DNA of 23,581 nt from a virus. The first letter of the stretch is position 1. The number at the start of each line of letters is the position of its first letter. Position numbers and translations under genes: made by a program. Positions 12,218 to 19,937 of the stretch are shown here, in pieces. Location: the IMG/VR virus record IMGVR_UViG_3300037487_001646, positions 1 through 23,581 of that record. The stretch is one strand, 5' to 3'. A model generated the notes under the pieces. The model searched no databases. It was not told where the DNA came from and worked only from the letters and a program-made list of their open reading frames with translations.

Positions 12218-13012
12218 ATGCCGACAAGTATAACGCACGAAGATATAAAGCCAAGGATGTGTATTCCGCTGGCCACCACCACGTATGACACCGAGCTTGA
12301 TACAATTTGCACTGGTGTCGGGGCGGGTGTTGACGGTGCTGCTGGCACTGCTCCTGCTGCTTTGCTCAAGGAAGCTGCCATAATGATTGCTGCAGGCACT
12401 GCTTGGATTGGTATGGCGAATCGTCCCGGCTATGCTGAGTCTTTTGTCGCTGTCGGTGTAACGGTCGGCGGGATGAACAAAGATGGGGCTATTGACCTTG
12501 TAAAGACTGGCTGGCAGATATTGCTCCCGTATTGTGGGCAGAAGGTGGCTGCTGAGGCTGCCGAGGCAGCTTTTGCCGCTGCTCTGGCTGCTGCCCGTGA
12601 TGATGATGTCGCTGCACAGGCTGACGCTGAGTTGCTCAAGCTGCAGAATGAGGCTGGTGAGTCCGGTTCCCGCAAGCTGCTTTTGGATTCACAGGAGTTG
12701 AAAACTGACGCAGAGAAGCTGCTTGTGGATGCTCAGACTGCGATTGCTGTCTCTGAGGAGTTGAGAATTGATGCTCTGACAGCTTTGCTGGTCAAAGAGG
12801 CACTGACCGAAGTAGAAAAGGCTCTTGGTGTCGTTGCGTCAGCTGCTTTGTCTACAGCTTTGAGTCTGGAGTCTGCGCAGCGGACCGCTGCAAAGACTAT
12901 AGAGGTTACTCGTCTAACGAGGGCAGAAACACTGGTGGACGATTCCGCAGAGTGTGATTCTACCACTGATGACTATTTGTTTACTATGACTTCCGGGGAG
13001 TATACGAGATGA
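12218..13012 (+). CDS. possible head-tail connector (adaptor) protein with long Ala-rich helical domain, 264 aa
   Basis: Placed right after the portal, the usual place for the first connector (adaptor) protein. The N-terminal ~100 residues (ITHEDIKPRM..., YDTELDTICTG..., LLKEAAIMIAA) fit the helical pattern of gp6/gp15-like adaptors. Residues ~110-240 are extremely rich in Ala, Glu, Leu and Asp, with repeated AEAA, KLLLDSQELKTDAEKLLVDA and related motifs: a long coiled coil or helical bundle not found in normal adaptors, which are about 100-120 residues. The ribosome site is AAGGTGGG. It ends in an ATGA overlap with the next gene. The adaptor call is inferred; a scaffold-like or fibre role for the long helical part is possible. 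Confidence 0.6.
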   Translation: MPTSITHEDIKPRMCIPLATTTYDTELDTICTGVGAGVDGAAGTAPAALLKEAAIMIAAGTAWIGMANRPGYAESFVAVGVTVGGMNKDGAIDLVKTGWQILLPYCGQKVAAEAAEAAFAAALAAARDDDVAAQADAELLKLQNEAGESGSRKLLLDSQELKTDAEKLLVDAQTAIAVSEELRIDALTALLVKEALTEVEKALGVVASAALSTALSLESAQRTAAKTIEVTRLTRAETLVDDSAECDSTTDDYLFTMTSGEYTR

Positions 13013-13338
13013 GTCTACTCACTGACCGTTTTGATGCTGGCATTGACAGGCTTGGTGAGAGCATAACTTGGACAAAGTTGAACGGTTCCGCTGGTAGTTT
13101 TGCTCATAACTGCATAGTTCGTCCGGCTGAATCCGGTTTGCTGAATACGTTTTTTGATATCATAGAGTTGTCTGCGTTTGGTCGTCCGGTAGTGATTGTA
13201 ATAGTTAAGGCTGCTGTGACTGCAAAGGCTGCTGATACATTTACCCGCGATTCCGTGGCTTGGAGATGTGAGCGGGTGTTTACTCTGCGATTAAGTAACG
13301 AGGCTATTGGAAAGTATGTTCTGATGAGTCAGGTGTAA
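13009..13338 (+). CDS. possible head-completion/stopper protein, 109 aa
   Basis: Follows the adaptor candidate, where tailed phages place the head-closure (stopper) protein. It begins MSLLTDRFDAGIDRLGESITWTKL and continues with alternating beta strands (RPVVIVIVKA, WRCERVFTLRLS), matching the length and general beta-barrel pattern of stopper or head-tail joining proteins, which often start with a short helix then an ITWT-like strand. Overlap ATGA with the upstream gene and GGGGAG ribosome site. The family is not firmly recognised; position and fold pattern are the evidence. Confidence 0.6.
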   Translation: MSLLTDRFDAGIDRLGESITWTKLNGSAGSFAHNCIVRPAESGLLNTFFDIIELSAFGRPVVIVIVKAAVTAKAADTFTRDSVAWRCERVFTLRLSNEAIGKYVLMSQV

Positions 13339-13339
13339 T

Positions 13340-13837
13340 ATGAGAAAACTGTCTAATGGTTTAGAATACAAAGAGAAAGACACTCCGAACATAAGTATTC
13401 GTAAGTCTCGTCCTTCTGTTGTCGTTCTGCACCATACCGGCGGTCTCGGTCTAGGTAACGTGGCGTGGCTGTGCAGTCCGCACAGCAAAGTATCTGCCGA
13501 TTGGTATATTTCACGGGCTGGGTCTATCTGGAAGCTGAATCCTCAGATAGCAACGTATTATACTTGGCACTGCGGAGTCAGTAAGTTCCTCACTTACAAG
13601 GATGTCAATCCTGTAAGTATCGGCATTGAGCTTGAGCATGTGCCAGGGCAGGATTGGCCTGAAAGCCAGATCAAGGCTTGCCATTTGGTTTGTGAGTTTA
13701 TGATGACTAGGTTTTCCAAGATCACTATTGACCGTATCGTCGGCCACAAAGATATTGCTCTGCCTGTGGGCAGGAAGAATGACCCCGAAGGTTTTCCGTG
13801 GGTATTATTTCGCAAACTGTTCACAGGAGGTGATTGA
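13340..13837 (+). CDS. N-acetylmuramoyl-L-alanine amidase endolysin, 165 aa
   Basis: Zinc amidase of the T7-lysozyme/AmpD (Amidase_2) type that cuts the bond between muramic acid and the peptide of peptidoglycan, freeing progeny phage. Zinc ligands are visible: H31 or H32 in VVLHHTGG, H136 in IVGHKDIA and D148 in GRKNDPEGFPW. SIGIELEH (residues 93-100) supplies the conserved Glu strand. No signal peptide and no separate cell-wall-binding domain, so it needs a holin for export; a holin-like gene follows immediately. Unusually, it sits inside the head gene cluster between connector and protease genes. Confidence 0.94.
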   Translation: MRKLSNGLEYKEKDTPNISIRKSRPSVVVLHHTGGLGLGNVAWLCSPHSKVSADWYISRAGSIWKLNPQIATYYTWHCGVSKFLTYKDVNPVSIGIELEHVPGQDWPESQIKACHLVCEFMMTRFSKITIDRIVGHKDIALPVGRKNDPEGFPWVLFRKLFTGGD

Positions 13838-14077
13838 GTGCATGATTATGAAACAGTGGTCATTGCAGCATTGGGCGGGTTTCTGGGGATGGCTACGGCG
13901 CTTGGTTATGGGTTCAAGACACTCGTGGATGTCGTGTCGAAGCAGTTAGCTGTGCAGAATGATAGTATAAAGACAATCCAGCACGGGATGGCTGCTGACT
14001 TAAAAAAGCACATTGATGACTGCTCCCATTGCAGAAACAGAATTGATAGGTGGGAAAATGATCGAACGAGAAGCTAA
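13838..14077 (+). CDS. putative holin-like single-span membrane protein, 79 aa
   Basis: GTG start directly after the amidase stop, with an almost consensus AGGAGGTGAT ribosome site. One transmembrane helix near the N-terminus (residues ~7-26, rich in Ala, Gly and Leu), then a hydrophilic coiled-coil tail with a DCSHC motif (C62, C65) and a charged end. Size, topology and pairing with the endolysin suggest the holin or a related lysis membrane protein; the CxxC is unusual for a holin. It overlaps the protease gene by 20 bases. Confidence 0.62.
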   Translation: MHDYETVVIAALGGFLGMATALGYGFKTLVDVVSKQLAVQNDSIKTIQHGMAADLKKHIDDCSHCRNRIDRWENDRTRS

Positions 14078-14939
14078 GTTGTTCGAGGCTGGAGATTATC
14101 CAGATAGAGATATTACATTCACTGGAGCCGATCTTGATGCGGTTATAGCTGGATTCAAGGTAGGGCAGAAGATTCCAATAAAAATTGGACATTCTGATAC
14201 GCCGTTTGACGGCCTACTGGGTCAAGTGACTAGGCTGTGGAGGGTTGGCTCTAGTCTGATGGGAACGCTATCTTTTCCGGAACATGTATGGGATTTTCTG
14301 GAAAAGATGAACACCAAGAAGTTGTCGGTTGGTTTTGACAGGCTTTCTAGGAGAATCAAGGAGGTCTCCATAGTATCTCATCCGCGCATATTGACAGCTC
14401 GGGTATTTAGTGATACAGTTTCAGGGAACGTAGTGTTCGAGGATAAGTGGGATGATGTCAGAGGAGGTGCTAAGTTGAACGAGTTCAGTGCAGAAGTAGT
14501 TACACTTATGAAAGCGGAGCGTGAAGCTGGTCGCGCTGAGGGTCAGGCTGCTGCCGAGACGCAGTTCGAGGCAAGAGTATCTTCAATCGCGAGAGAGAAC
14601 GCTGAAATGAAGCGTCTTTCGGCATTAGACGAGGCAGACAAGAAGATACTCGGCTGGAAAGCTGAGGGTAAACTCACTCCGGCTGCTGAGAAGTATGCTC
14701 AGGCTATTCTTGTGGACGGTAACGCCGAAGTTACGTTCTCTGATGGCGGGCATATGAAAGTGAGTGAGTCGTTCGTGCAGTTCATGCTTCACCAGAGCGC
14801 AATGCTCAATATGGTCAAGGGAACGCCGGAAGTTCCAGCAGACACCACGAGCGAAATCGACAAGCAGGTCTACGCTCTGCTCGGAGTTACTCCTGAGCAG
14901 GTGGCTGAAGCCGACAAAGAAATCAAAGACGCGAAGTAA
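14058..14939 (+). CDS. prohead protease with C-terminal scaffold-like region (Mu gpI-like), 293 aa
   Basis: Capsid maturation protease fused to scaffold. The N-terminal domain (~1-140) shows the pattern of phage head proteases: FEAGDYPDRDITFTGADLDA, IPIKIGHSDTPFDG with the likely catalytic His, KKLSVGFDRL with the likely Ser, and KEVSIVSHPRILTARVF. Residues ~160-293 are helical and charged (AEREAGRAEGQAAAETQFEA onward), as expected for an internal scaffold; Mu makes its scaffold from the same gene. ATG 14058 with AGGTGGG is preferred over the longer reading frame from 14013, which overlaps the holin-like gene. Lies just before the capsid genes. Confidence 0.85.
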   Translation: MIEREAKLFEAGDYPDRDITFTGADLDAVIAGFKVGQKIPIKIGHSDTPFDGLLGQVTRLWRVGSSLMGTLSFPEHVWDFLEKMNTKKLSVGFDRLSRRIKEVSIVSHPRILTARVFSDTVSGNVVFEDKWDDVRGGAKLNEFSAEVVTLMKAEREAGRAEGQAAAETQFEARVSSIARENAEMKRLSALDEADKKILGWKAEGKLTPAAEKYAQAILVDGNAEVTFSDGGHMKVSESFVQFMLHQSAMLNMVKGTPEVPADTTSEIDKQVYALLGVTPEQVAEADKEIKDAK

Positions 14940-14954
14940 AGGAGGAACAGACAA

Positions 14955-15476
14955 ATGGCGTATGGAGCTTCTGGGCAAGCATGGGATTGCAAACGGAGCG
15001 AGTCGGATTTGATTTCATATCCGATGGGCGTTGTAAAGATATGGAAAGGTAGCCTGTGTATGATAAACGCCGCAGGGTTCGTTGTTCCAATGACGGACAC
15101 AGCAACCGGCGATTATTTTGCAGGTGTGTCGCAGGAGACTGTTGACAACCGGTATACAGTCATGGGCGATTCAAGCAGTGCTGCTGCTACGGCCGGAGAC
15201 AGGAGTTGCAACCTTTGGCAAACTGGTGTGTTTGAGTTCAAACACGCTGGGGCTGCTCGTACCGATGTTGGGCTTCCCGCGTTCTGGTCTGGTGCTGTGG
15301 CTGATGCACAACAGACTGTTGAGTCTGCAACCACTGCTGCCACTCACGACTTCATGGTCGGGCAGATTGTTTGGGTGTCGGCTGAAACCGCAGCAACCAG
15401 AGTGAGAATCAAGATAGATGGGTATGCCAGCTATGGCGCACCTGAAGCGTCTGTCATTGGTGGACTTTCAACGTAA
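14955..15476 (+). CDS. putative capsid decoration/head protein (DUF2190-like), 173 aa
   Basis: Small beta-rich protein between protease and major capsid protein, the usual place for head decoration (cement) proteins. The start has AAAGGAGG 8 bases upstream. The segment GVVKIWKGSLCMINAAGFVVPMTD, then GDYFAGVSQETVDN and later GQIVWVSAE, resembles the DUF2190 type, in which strands surround K-G-x-x-V and D-x-x-x-G-x-x-x motifs. Ala/Thr-rich with few charged residues. Function by position and general pattern; a fold prediction would settle it. Confidence 0.62.
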   Translation: MAYGASGQAWDCKRSESDLISYPMGVVKIWKGSLCMINAAGFVVPMTDTATGDYFAGVSQETVDNRYTVMGDSSSAAATAGDRSCNLWQTGVFEFKHAGAARTDVGLPAFWSGAVADAQQTVESATTAATHDFMVGQIVWVSAETAATRVRIKIDGYASYGAPEASVIGGLST

Positions 15477-15502
15477 GAAAATAGAGAAAGGGGGATGAAG
15501 AA

Positions 15503-16444
15503 ATGGCGTTCGGACCTTATGACCTTCCGGTCGGTCCTTTGACAAAGGGGCTGAAAGCAGTATTCATGCAAGCATACAAATTGTATAGCGAGAAGTCGCT
15601 TATCAATCGTATATGCACAGTAGTTAAGTCTGAAACCGACAGCGAGGATTATTCTTGGCTGGGTGCAGTTCCCAAAGTCCGTGAGTTCCTCGGACCACGG
15701 CAGATGAAAGACTTAGCTGCGTTTAACTACAACATCCGAAACAAGACGTGGGAAAACACTCTTGGCATCAAGCGCACTGATCTTGAAGATCAGAAATTGG
15801 GTATGGTCACTCTCCGTGTTCAGCAGTTGGCTGAGGAAGCTGCCAGATACCCAGAGGAGCTGGCGATGAGTTTCCTGACAGGCGCGCTGGGTTCCGCTGC
15901 TACTCCGTATCTCTGTTACGATGGTCAGGGTTTCTTTGACACTGATCACACAATCACCAGTGACATTGGTGGGGCTGTGCAATCGAATAGAGCTGGAACG
16001 GCATTGGCAATCGCTACCCTGTGGGCTGGAATCTCTGCTATGAGGATGTTCAAAGATGATACGGGACGTGTTATGAACATGGTCCCCGATTTGCTGCTTG
16101 TCGAACCGTGTTTGGAGCAGACGGCTAAAGAGCTGATTCCTCCGGCGTATGGCGGCATAAGTGCACAGGTGTCGGTGTTGTCTAACATGGGAATAGACGT
16201 TGAAGTGAGTCCTCTGCTGTATTCCACTACCACTGTGGCTAACGGTAACTGGTTCCTGTTGAACACCAAGAGCGCAGTGAAACCGCTCATACTCCAGCAA
16301 CGAGCTGGTGTAGAGTTCGGCAGTTTGGAAAAGGAATCCGATTCCGGGTTCATGCGTGATGAATACACGTTTGGAACACGAGCGCGCTATAATGTCGGCG
16401 CTGGTCCGTGGTTCACCATCTACGGTAACGCTGGAGCTGGATAG
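15503..16444 (+). CDS. major capsid protein (Mu gpT-like, HK97 fold family), 313 aa
   Basis: Main shell subunit. The order LYSEKSLINRICTVVKSET..YSWLGAVPKVREF, then YNIRNKTWENTLGIKRTDLEDQKLG, RYPEELAMSFL and the YDGQGFFDTDH motif is diagnostic of the Mu major head subunit gpT family. Length matches (about 300). Strong GGGGG ribosome site. Followed by a hairpin at 16455-16482 that may reduce transcription of downstream genes, giving high capsid-to-downstream ratio. No large deletion or extra domain is visible. Confidence 0.94.
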   Translation: MAFGPYDLPVGPLTKGLKAVFMQAYKLYSEKSLINRICTVVKSETDSEDYSWLGAVPKVREFLGPRQMKDLAAFNYNIRNKTWENTLGIKRTDLEDQKLGMVTLRVQQLAEEAARYPEELAMSFLTGALGSAATPYLCYDGQGFFDTDHTITSDIGGAVQSNRAGTALAIATLWAGISAMRMFKDDTGRVMNMVPDLLLVEPCLEQTAKELIPPAYGGISAQVSVLSNMGIDVEVSPLLYSTTTVANGNWFLLNTKSAVKPLILQQRAGVEFGSLEKESDSGFMRDEYTFGTRARYNVGAGPWFTIYGNAGAG

Positions 16445-16454
16445 TCCAAAGCAT

Positions 16455-16485
16455 ACACACCCGCTAGAAATAGCGGGTGTGTTTA
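16455..16485 (+). terminator. hairpin with GAAA loop after the capsid gene
   Basis: Perfect 12-bp stem ACACACCCGCTA / TAGCGGGTGTGT with a GAAA tetraloop, followed by TTT. Probably a partial terminator or RNA-stability element between the capsid and next genes. Confidence 0.6.
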
Positions 16486-16501
16486 GATAAGGTGGAAACA
16501 G

Positions 16502-17134
16502 ATGAGGAATGGAGAAATACTTTACAGGGGAACGGTAGATTGGACGATCAACGAGGATTCGATAGAAACCCTAGATGTTCCGTTGCTTCCTCTCGGCGAT
16601 GAAGATCGCTGTCTGCTGTCAATCCGCAACTGTTCGGCTACTGTTGACCTGACCGTAGACATCGGCACAATGGAGTACGTTTACCAGAAAACCACTACTC
16701 CGCGTGGAACTGTGGCCTGTCTAACCGTGGACGCAGGTGACCTTGTCACATGCGTCGGTCACGGTCTTACCATAGGTGACTGCATAGTGTTTGGAACAGT
16801 CGCAGGAAACACCGTGGTTGGCACTAAGTATTATGTCATCAGCACGGCGGACGCTAATACATTCCAGTTTGCTACTGTTCGAGGTGCTGCTGCGTTCACG
16901 GTGGACGCAACGGCTGGCGCGAACACTTTCACGATAAGTGATGAGTTCTTTGTTCTGACCAGTGTTTTTGTCCCGAAGGCTGCCACCGGTTCGACAATTC
17001 TGGCTGTGCCTGGTCTAGTCACCCGGGTCATAGCTGGCTGGCCGTTTGGAACAACCGGTGGCAGGCTGGCGTTCATGAAGTCTGCTGCTGCTGCTGCTGT
17101 ATTCAATGCTTCGGTAGAAATCAGGAGGCTGTGA
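16502..17134 (+). CDS. beta-rich structural protein with nested phage fibre-type domain, 210 aa
   Basis: Probable virion protein. The N-terminal part (~1-60, with LPLGDEDRCLLSIRNCS) and the C-terminal part (~150-210) look like one beta domain interrupted by an insert: HGLTIGDCIVFGTVAGNTVV, TKYYVISTADANTFQFATVRG and a following strand. The insert matches the small beta-sandwich found repeatedly in phage tail fibres and head decorations (pattern H-G-L-x-x-G-D, Y-Y-V-I, D-A-N-T-F). Ribosome site AAGGTGG. It could be a head fibre or surface decoration; no tail homologue is recognised. Confidence 0.68.
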   Translation: MRNGEILYRGTVDWTINEDSIETLDVPLLPLGDEDRCLLSIRNCSATVDLTVDIGTMEYVYQKTTTPRGTVACLTVDAGDLVTCVGHGLTIGDCIVFGTVAGNTVVGTKYYVISTADANTFQFATVRGAAAFTVDATAGANTFTISDEFFVLTSVFVPKAATGSTILAVPGLVTRVIAGWPFGTTGGRLAFMKSAAAAAVFNASVEIRRL

Positions 17135-17346
17135 TGAGTAGTTTGCTTGAGAGGAAAATGGTCTGCCAAGATCGTCTGTTGGTTGAGCGTGTTGAACAGG
17201 CACTTGCTGAGGCTGGGAAGTCCGCGAATGTCGCTGCCGTTGTCGCTGGTCTGGTTGCTGCTGCTGAGTTCAGTGCTGGCAAGGCTCCTACGTCTAGCGA
17301 AGTGACTGATGATGAGATAATCGCATTCGTGAGGGCATCGGCGTGA
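17134..17346 (+). CDS. small helical protein, 70 aa
   Basis: ATG 17134 overlaps the stop of the preceding gene and follows AGGAGG; GTG 17131 is an alternative. A first helix with ERVEQALAEAG, then a second Ala/Val-rich segment and a short acidic C-terminal helix (DDEIIAFVRASA). Not membrane-spanning by charge distribution. Function unknown; its place between two surface-protein candidates suggests a structural or chaperone role. GTGA overlap with the LamG gene indicates coupled translation. Confidence 0.65.
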   Translation: MSSLLERKMVCQDRLLVERVEQALAEAGKSANVAAVVAGLVAAAEFSAGKAPTSSEVTDDEIIAFVRASA

Positions 17347-18107
17347 ATACACCTTGGTCTGCCATAGTTGGTGACATGGATACTTGTGCAGGGGGTATCA
17401 TATATCCTCCGCGTCTTTATCCCGGGTCGCGTCTCTGCATAGAGACGGAAAACCAGATGTCAGGTCGCAAGGTGATGGAACACGTCTACAATAAGCCATT
17501 GACTGTCAATGGCGCTGTGGCTGCACAGGCTGCTCATACAAAGGTTCTTCTGTTCGATGGGTCTGATGATTATGTAAGCTGTGGCGCTGAGTCGGGGTAC
17601 AACACCGTTGGCGTTGGAACCGCTGCGGTCTGGGTAAAGAGTACTGTTGCTTATCCTTCGGTTGACGGTACAAGCCGTTACAGGGGGATTATCGGAAAGA
17701 CTACAGGTGCTACCGCAGATAAGGTTGTCTTTCATCTGGATTGGTATGGAACCAACATAGCTCGAACACTCAGGGGTATGGTAAGTGATGGGGCTACTGC
17801 AAAATCAGCATACGTCGCAGGACAGGACCTCAGTGAATGGACGCATGTAGCTATGGTATGGGATGCAGTCAATGTCAGGATGTATGTCAACGGTCTCAAG
17901 GCAGGTGTCGCTACTGCAACGGGCTATGTCATACAGCAGTTACCTGCCGCGAATGTAGAAGTAGGTAGAGGTTTTTGTGTAGCTAACGCAAGTTACGCTT
18001 GGACAGGCTCGGTTGGCGGGGTAAGGATTCTTGATTGTGCCGCGTGTGCACACATGATGTATGAAATGTTTCAAAGCGAAGCCAGGCTGTATGGTGTCAA
18101 GGTGTAG
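17343..18107 (+). CDS. LamG/concanavalin A-like domain protein, 254 aa
   Basis: Candidate receptor- or carbohydrate-binding surface protein. After a ~60-residue N-terminus with two Cys, a LamG-type jellyroll spans ~65-250: LLFDGSDDYVSCG opening strand, AAVWVKS, IIGKTTG, the WTHVAMVWDAVNVRMYVNGL core, and the closing VGGVRILDC strand. These are standard markers of the LamG_3/concanavalin family used by phages as fibre or decoration domains. Start is GTG 17343 after GAGGG. It is the last gene before the terminator. With no recognisable tail, it may be attached to the head or connector. Confidence 0.87.
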   Translation: MNTPWSAIVGDMDTCAGGIIYPPRLYPGSRLCIETENQMSGRKVMEHVYNKPLTVNGAVAAQAAHTKVLLFDGSDDYVSCGAESGYNTVGVGTAAVWVKSTVAYPSVDGTSRYRGIIGKTTGATADKVVFHLDWYGTNIARTLRGMVSDGATAKSAYVAGQDLSEWTHVAMVWDAVNVRMYVNGLKAGVATATGYVIQQLPAANVEVGRGFCVANASYAWTGSVGGVRILDCAACAHMMYEMFQSEARLYGVKV

Positions 18108-18130
18108 TCTCATCCGTGTTCTCCGATTCT

Positions 18131-18175
18131 CCCGCTTTGGATCTCGAAAGTAATCCCAAGCGGGATCTTTTTTTG
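18131..18175 (+). terminator. intrinsic terminator of the late operon
   Basis: Stem CCCGCTT / AAGCGGG (18131-18137 and 18158-18164) extended by GGAT / ATCC after one mismatch, 10-base loop, then seven T at 18168-18174. It lies 24 bases after the last late gene and ends at the stop codon of the opposing helicase gene. Confidence 0.88.
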
Positions 18176-19768
18176 TCACACCATACAGGCTGATGACGTA
18201 GCTGGCCGGAGGATAATCACTCCTTTCTTCGCCCGTGTCAGAGCAACATACATTAGTCTGCGTATGTTGTCTCTGCCGGAGCCATTCCATTCATAGAAAC
18301 CTTGCGGTGAAAGGTCGGGGATGACGATCACTACATCGGATTCCCCGCCTTTGACGCTGTGAATTGTTCCAATAATCACATCCGGTGGAATCTGGGAAGC
18401 ATCTAGAAACGCAGTTCCTAGGTTATTCACGATTGTGATTGCATACTTTGCTTTCCGTCTGGCTTCGTCGTTTACCAGATGGGCTTCGTACCATACTAGG
18501 TCGCAAGCCATAAGTCTGTTTACAGCTTCTTCAGTGAAGTATTCAAACATCATATCAAGGCTCACTGAAGAAATGTCGTCTAGTTTGTTCTTCATTCCCT
18601 TCCGGAATACTCCATCTGCTTTCAGCACACTGGTAGCAGCTTTTAGTTGGTCTGCAGACCACATAGGTTTCACCGAGTCCAGCGGAGCAAGGAACGATGA
18701 TACTCGTTCCGCGTATGTAGTCCCTGCCGTTAGCTTCAGTGGATTCCAGTCACCTCTTATTAGCCTGTATGGGTTATGGAACGGGATTCCCGCGTTCCTG
18801 AGCGCGTGTTTGGCAGTCTCTACCATATACGAGCAAGAGCCTATGACCATACTGGAGAGTCCTTTGTCCAGGACGGTTTGTATGGTCTGCACAATTTGGT
18901 CGCCGTCCATAAACGAGCATGGAGCGTGAGTAACAAACCCGGGGTCGTCGGAATGCTTCGGCATATAATCCTTTGGCACTCTGGTTCTCACTTTAGCTAT
19001 CCAGCTGGACGCAAACTCCCACGGGTTGTAAGGAACCCTGTATGACTGTTCAAGCACAGTATCGTTGCTTGGTATGCTCTTATCCGCGAATGCTTCTGGT
19101 GCTGCCCCAGCGAACTGATAGATACACTGGTCGTCATCACCCGATAGCACGAGCCGTTTTGCCTGTAAAGCCCATTTACGAATCACAGCCAGTTGTAAGG
19201 CTGTGCAATCCTGAGCTTCATCAACGATTATTGTCTGCGGTCTGCCCGGAGCGCACTGGTCTGAAGCCAGTGCATCTTCGAGCATATCGGTGAAGTCGAT
19301 TCCACCGGCAGACCGTTTCCATCTTCTCCACGCTTCGTAGAATCTGGCTGCGTTCTTGGGCCATAATTCTATCGGAGTTAGTTTGTTCCGTAGGATTGTG
19401 GTGGCAGCGTGTAGCCTGTCACCGTTTGTTATGTCGTTAGACATTTCCATCACTGAGTCAGTGGTCCTCACTGACGGAGCGGAGAGTCTGTATTCTGGAG
19501 CGTAAGCGTTCCACTCCATTACTGATGATGATTTTGATTCCAGTATCGGCGGTGTCCCCATCGCCGAGTAACATGCTTTGTGCAGTGTCCCGACATTCTC
19601 TGTCTGGATAGACGTGCACCTGCTGGCTATTTCTTCCGCTGCTGCATTGGTGTATGAGCAGATCATAACACTTCCCCCACCGTCTTGAGCTGCAACGGTA
19701 GTTGCTATTCTTGTCAGGTTTGTAGTCTTGCCTGTTCCCGGCGGTCCGAAGATTCTTTCTTCTGTCAT
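18176..19768 (-). CDS. UvrD/PcrA-type superfamily 1 DNA helicase, 530 aa
   Basis: 3'-5' DNA helicase of the UvrD/Rep class. Motifs in order: Walker A GPPGTGKT (8-15), motif Ia SYTNAAAEEI (~38-47), DFTDML, Walker B IIVDEAQD (180-187), motif III GDDDQCIYQFAGA (210-222), motif IV region YRVP, motif V TIHSVKGGE (468-476) and motif VI RRLMYVALTRAKK (507-519). Slightly short for UvrD (about 600-730), mainly in accessory domains 1B/2B. ATG 19768 is preferred over the TTG at 19819 because it directly precedes the Walker motif as usual. Last gene of the early operon; probably works with the primase and SNF2 protein in replication. Confidence 0.94.
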   Translation of the reverse strand: MTEERIFGPPGTGKTTNLTRIATTVAAQDGGGSVMICSYTNAAAEEIASRCTSIQTENVGTLHKACYSAMGTPPILESKSSSVMEWNAYAPEYRLSAPSVRTTDSVMEMSNDITNGDRLHAATTILRNKLTPIELWPKNAARFYEAWRRWKRSAGGIDFTDMLEDALASDQCAPGRPQTIIVDEAQDCTALQLAVIRKWALQAKRLVLSGDDDQCIYQFAGAAPEAFADKSIPSNDTVLEQSYRVPYNPWEFASSWIAKVRTRVPKDYMPKHSDDPGFVTHAPCSFMDGDQIVQTIQTVLDKGLSSMVIGSCSYMVETAKHALRNAGIPFHNPYRLIRGDWNPLKLTAGTTYAERVSSFLAPLDSVKPMWSADQLKAATSVLKADGVFRKGMKNKLDDISSVSLDMMFEYFTEEAVNRLMACDLVWYEAHLVNDEARRKAKYAITIVNNLGTAFLDASQIPPDVIIGTIHSVKGGESDVVIVIPDLSPQGFYEWNGSGRDNIRRLMYVALTRAKKGVIILRPATSSACMV

Positions 19769-19808
19769 TTTGTTTTCTTCTCTCTGTCTGAAGCATTCGC
19801 TTTTAACC

Positions 19809-19937
19809 CTACCAGTCAAACGGCGCGCCGTTTAGCTCAGATACGTTGTGGCAAGCCTCTAGCTGGTCGCATTCCTCGTCATCGAGTCCGCAAGTTCCGA
19901 TGCGGTGGTTGTAGAATGGACACTGGCCGCAGATCAC
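19809..19937 (-). CDS. tiny Cys-rich zinc-finger-like protein, 42 aa
   Basis: Previously easy to miss because of its length. GTG 19937 overlaps the upstream stop (GTGA) and has a perfect GGAGG 7 bases before it. The product begins VICGQCPFYNHRIGTCGLDD and has five Cys (3, 6, 16, 23, 29) followed by His30, a plausible zinc-binding pattern. It ends 41 bases before the UvrD start. Family not known; a small adaptor or transcription-affecting protein is possible. Confidence 0.7.
   Translation of the reverse strand: MICGQCPFYNHRIGTCGLDDEECDQLEACHNVSELNGAPFDW

Noticed and set aside
11632-12399. 255-codon minus-strand frame opposite the portal gene
   Set aside because: Lies antisense to a clear portal gene and its product has no recognisable pattern.
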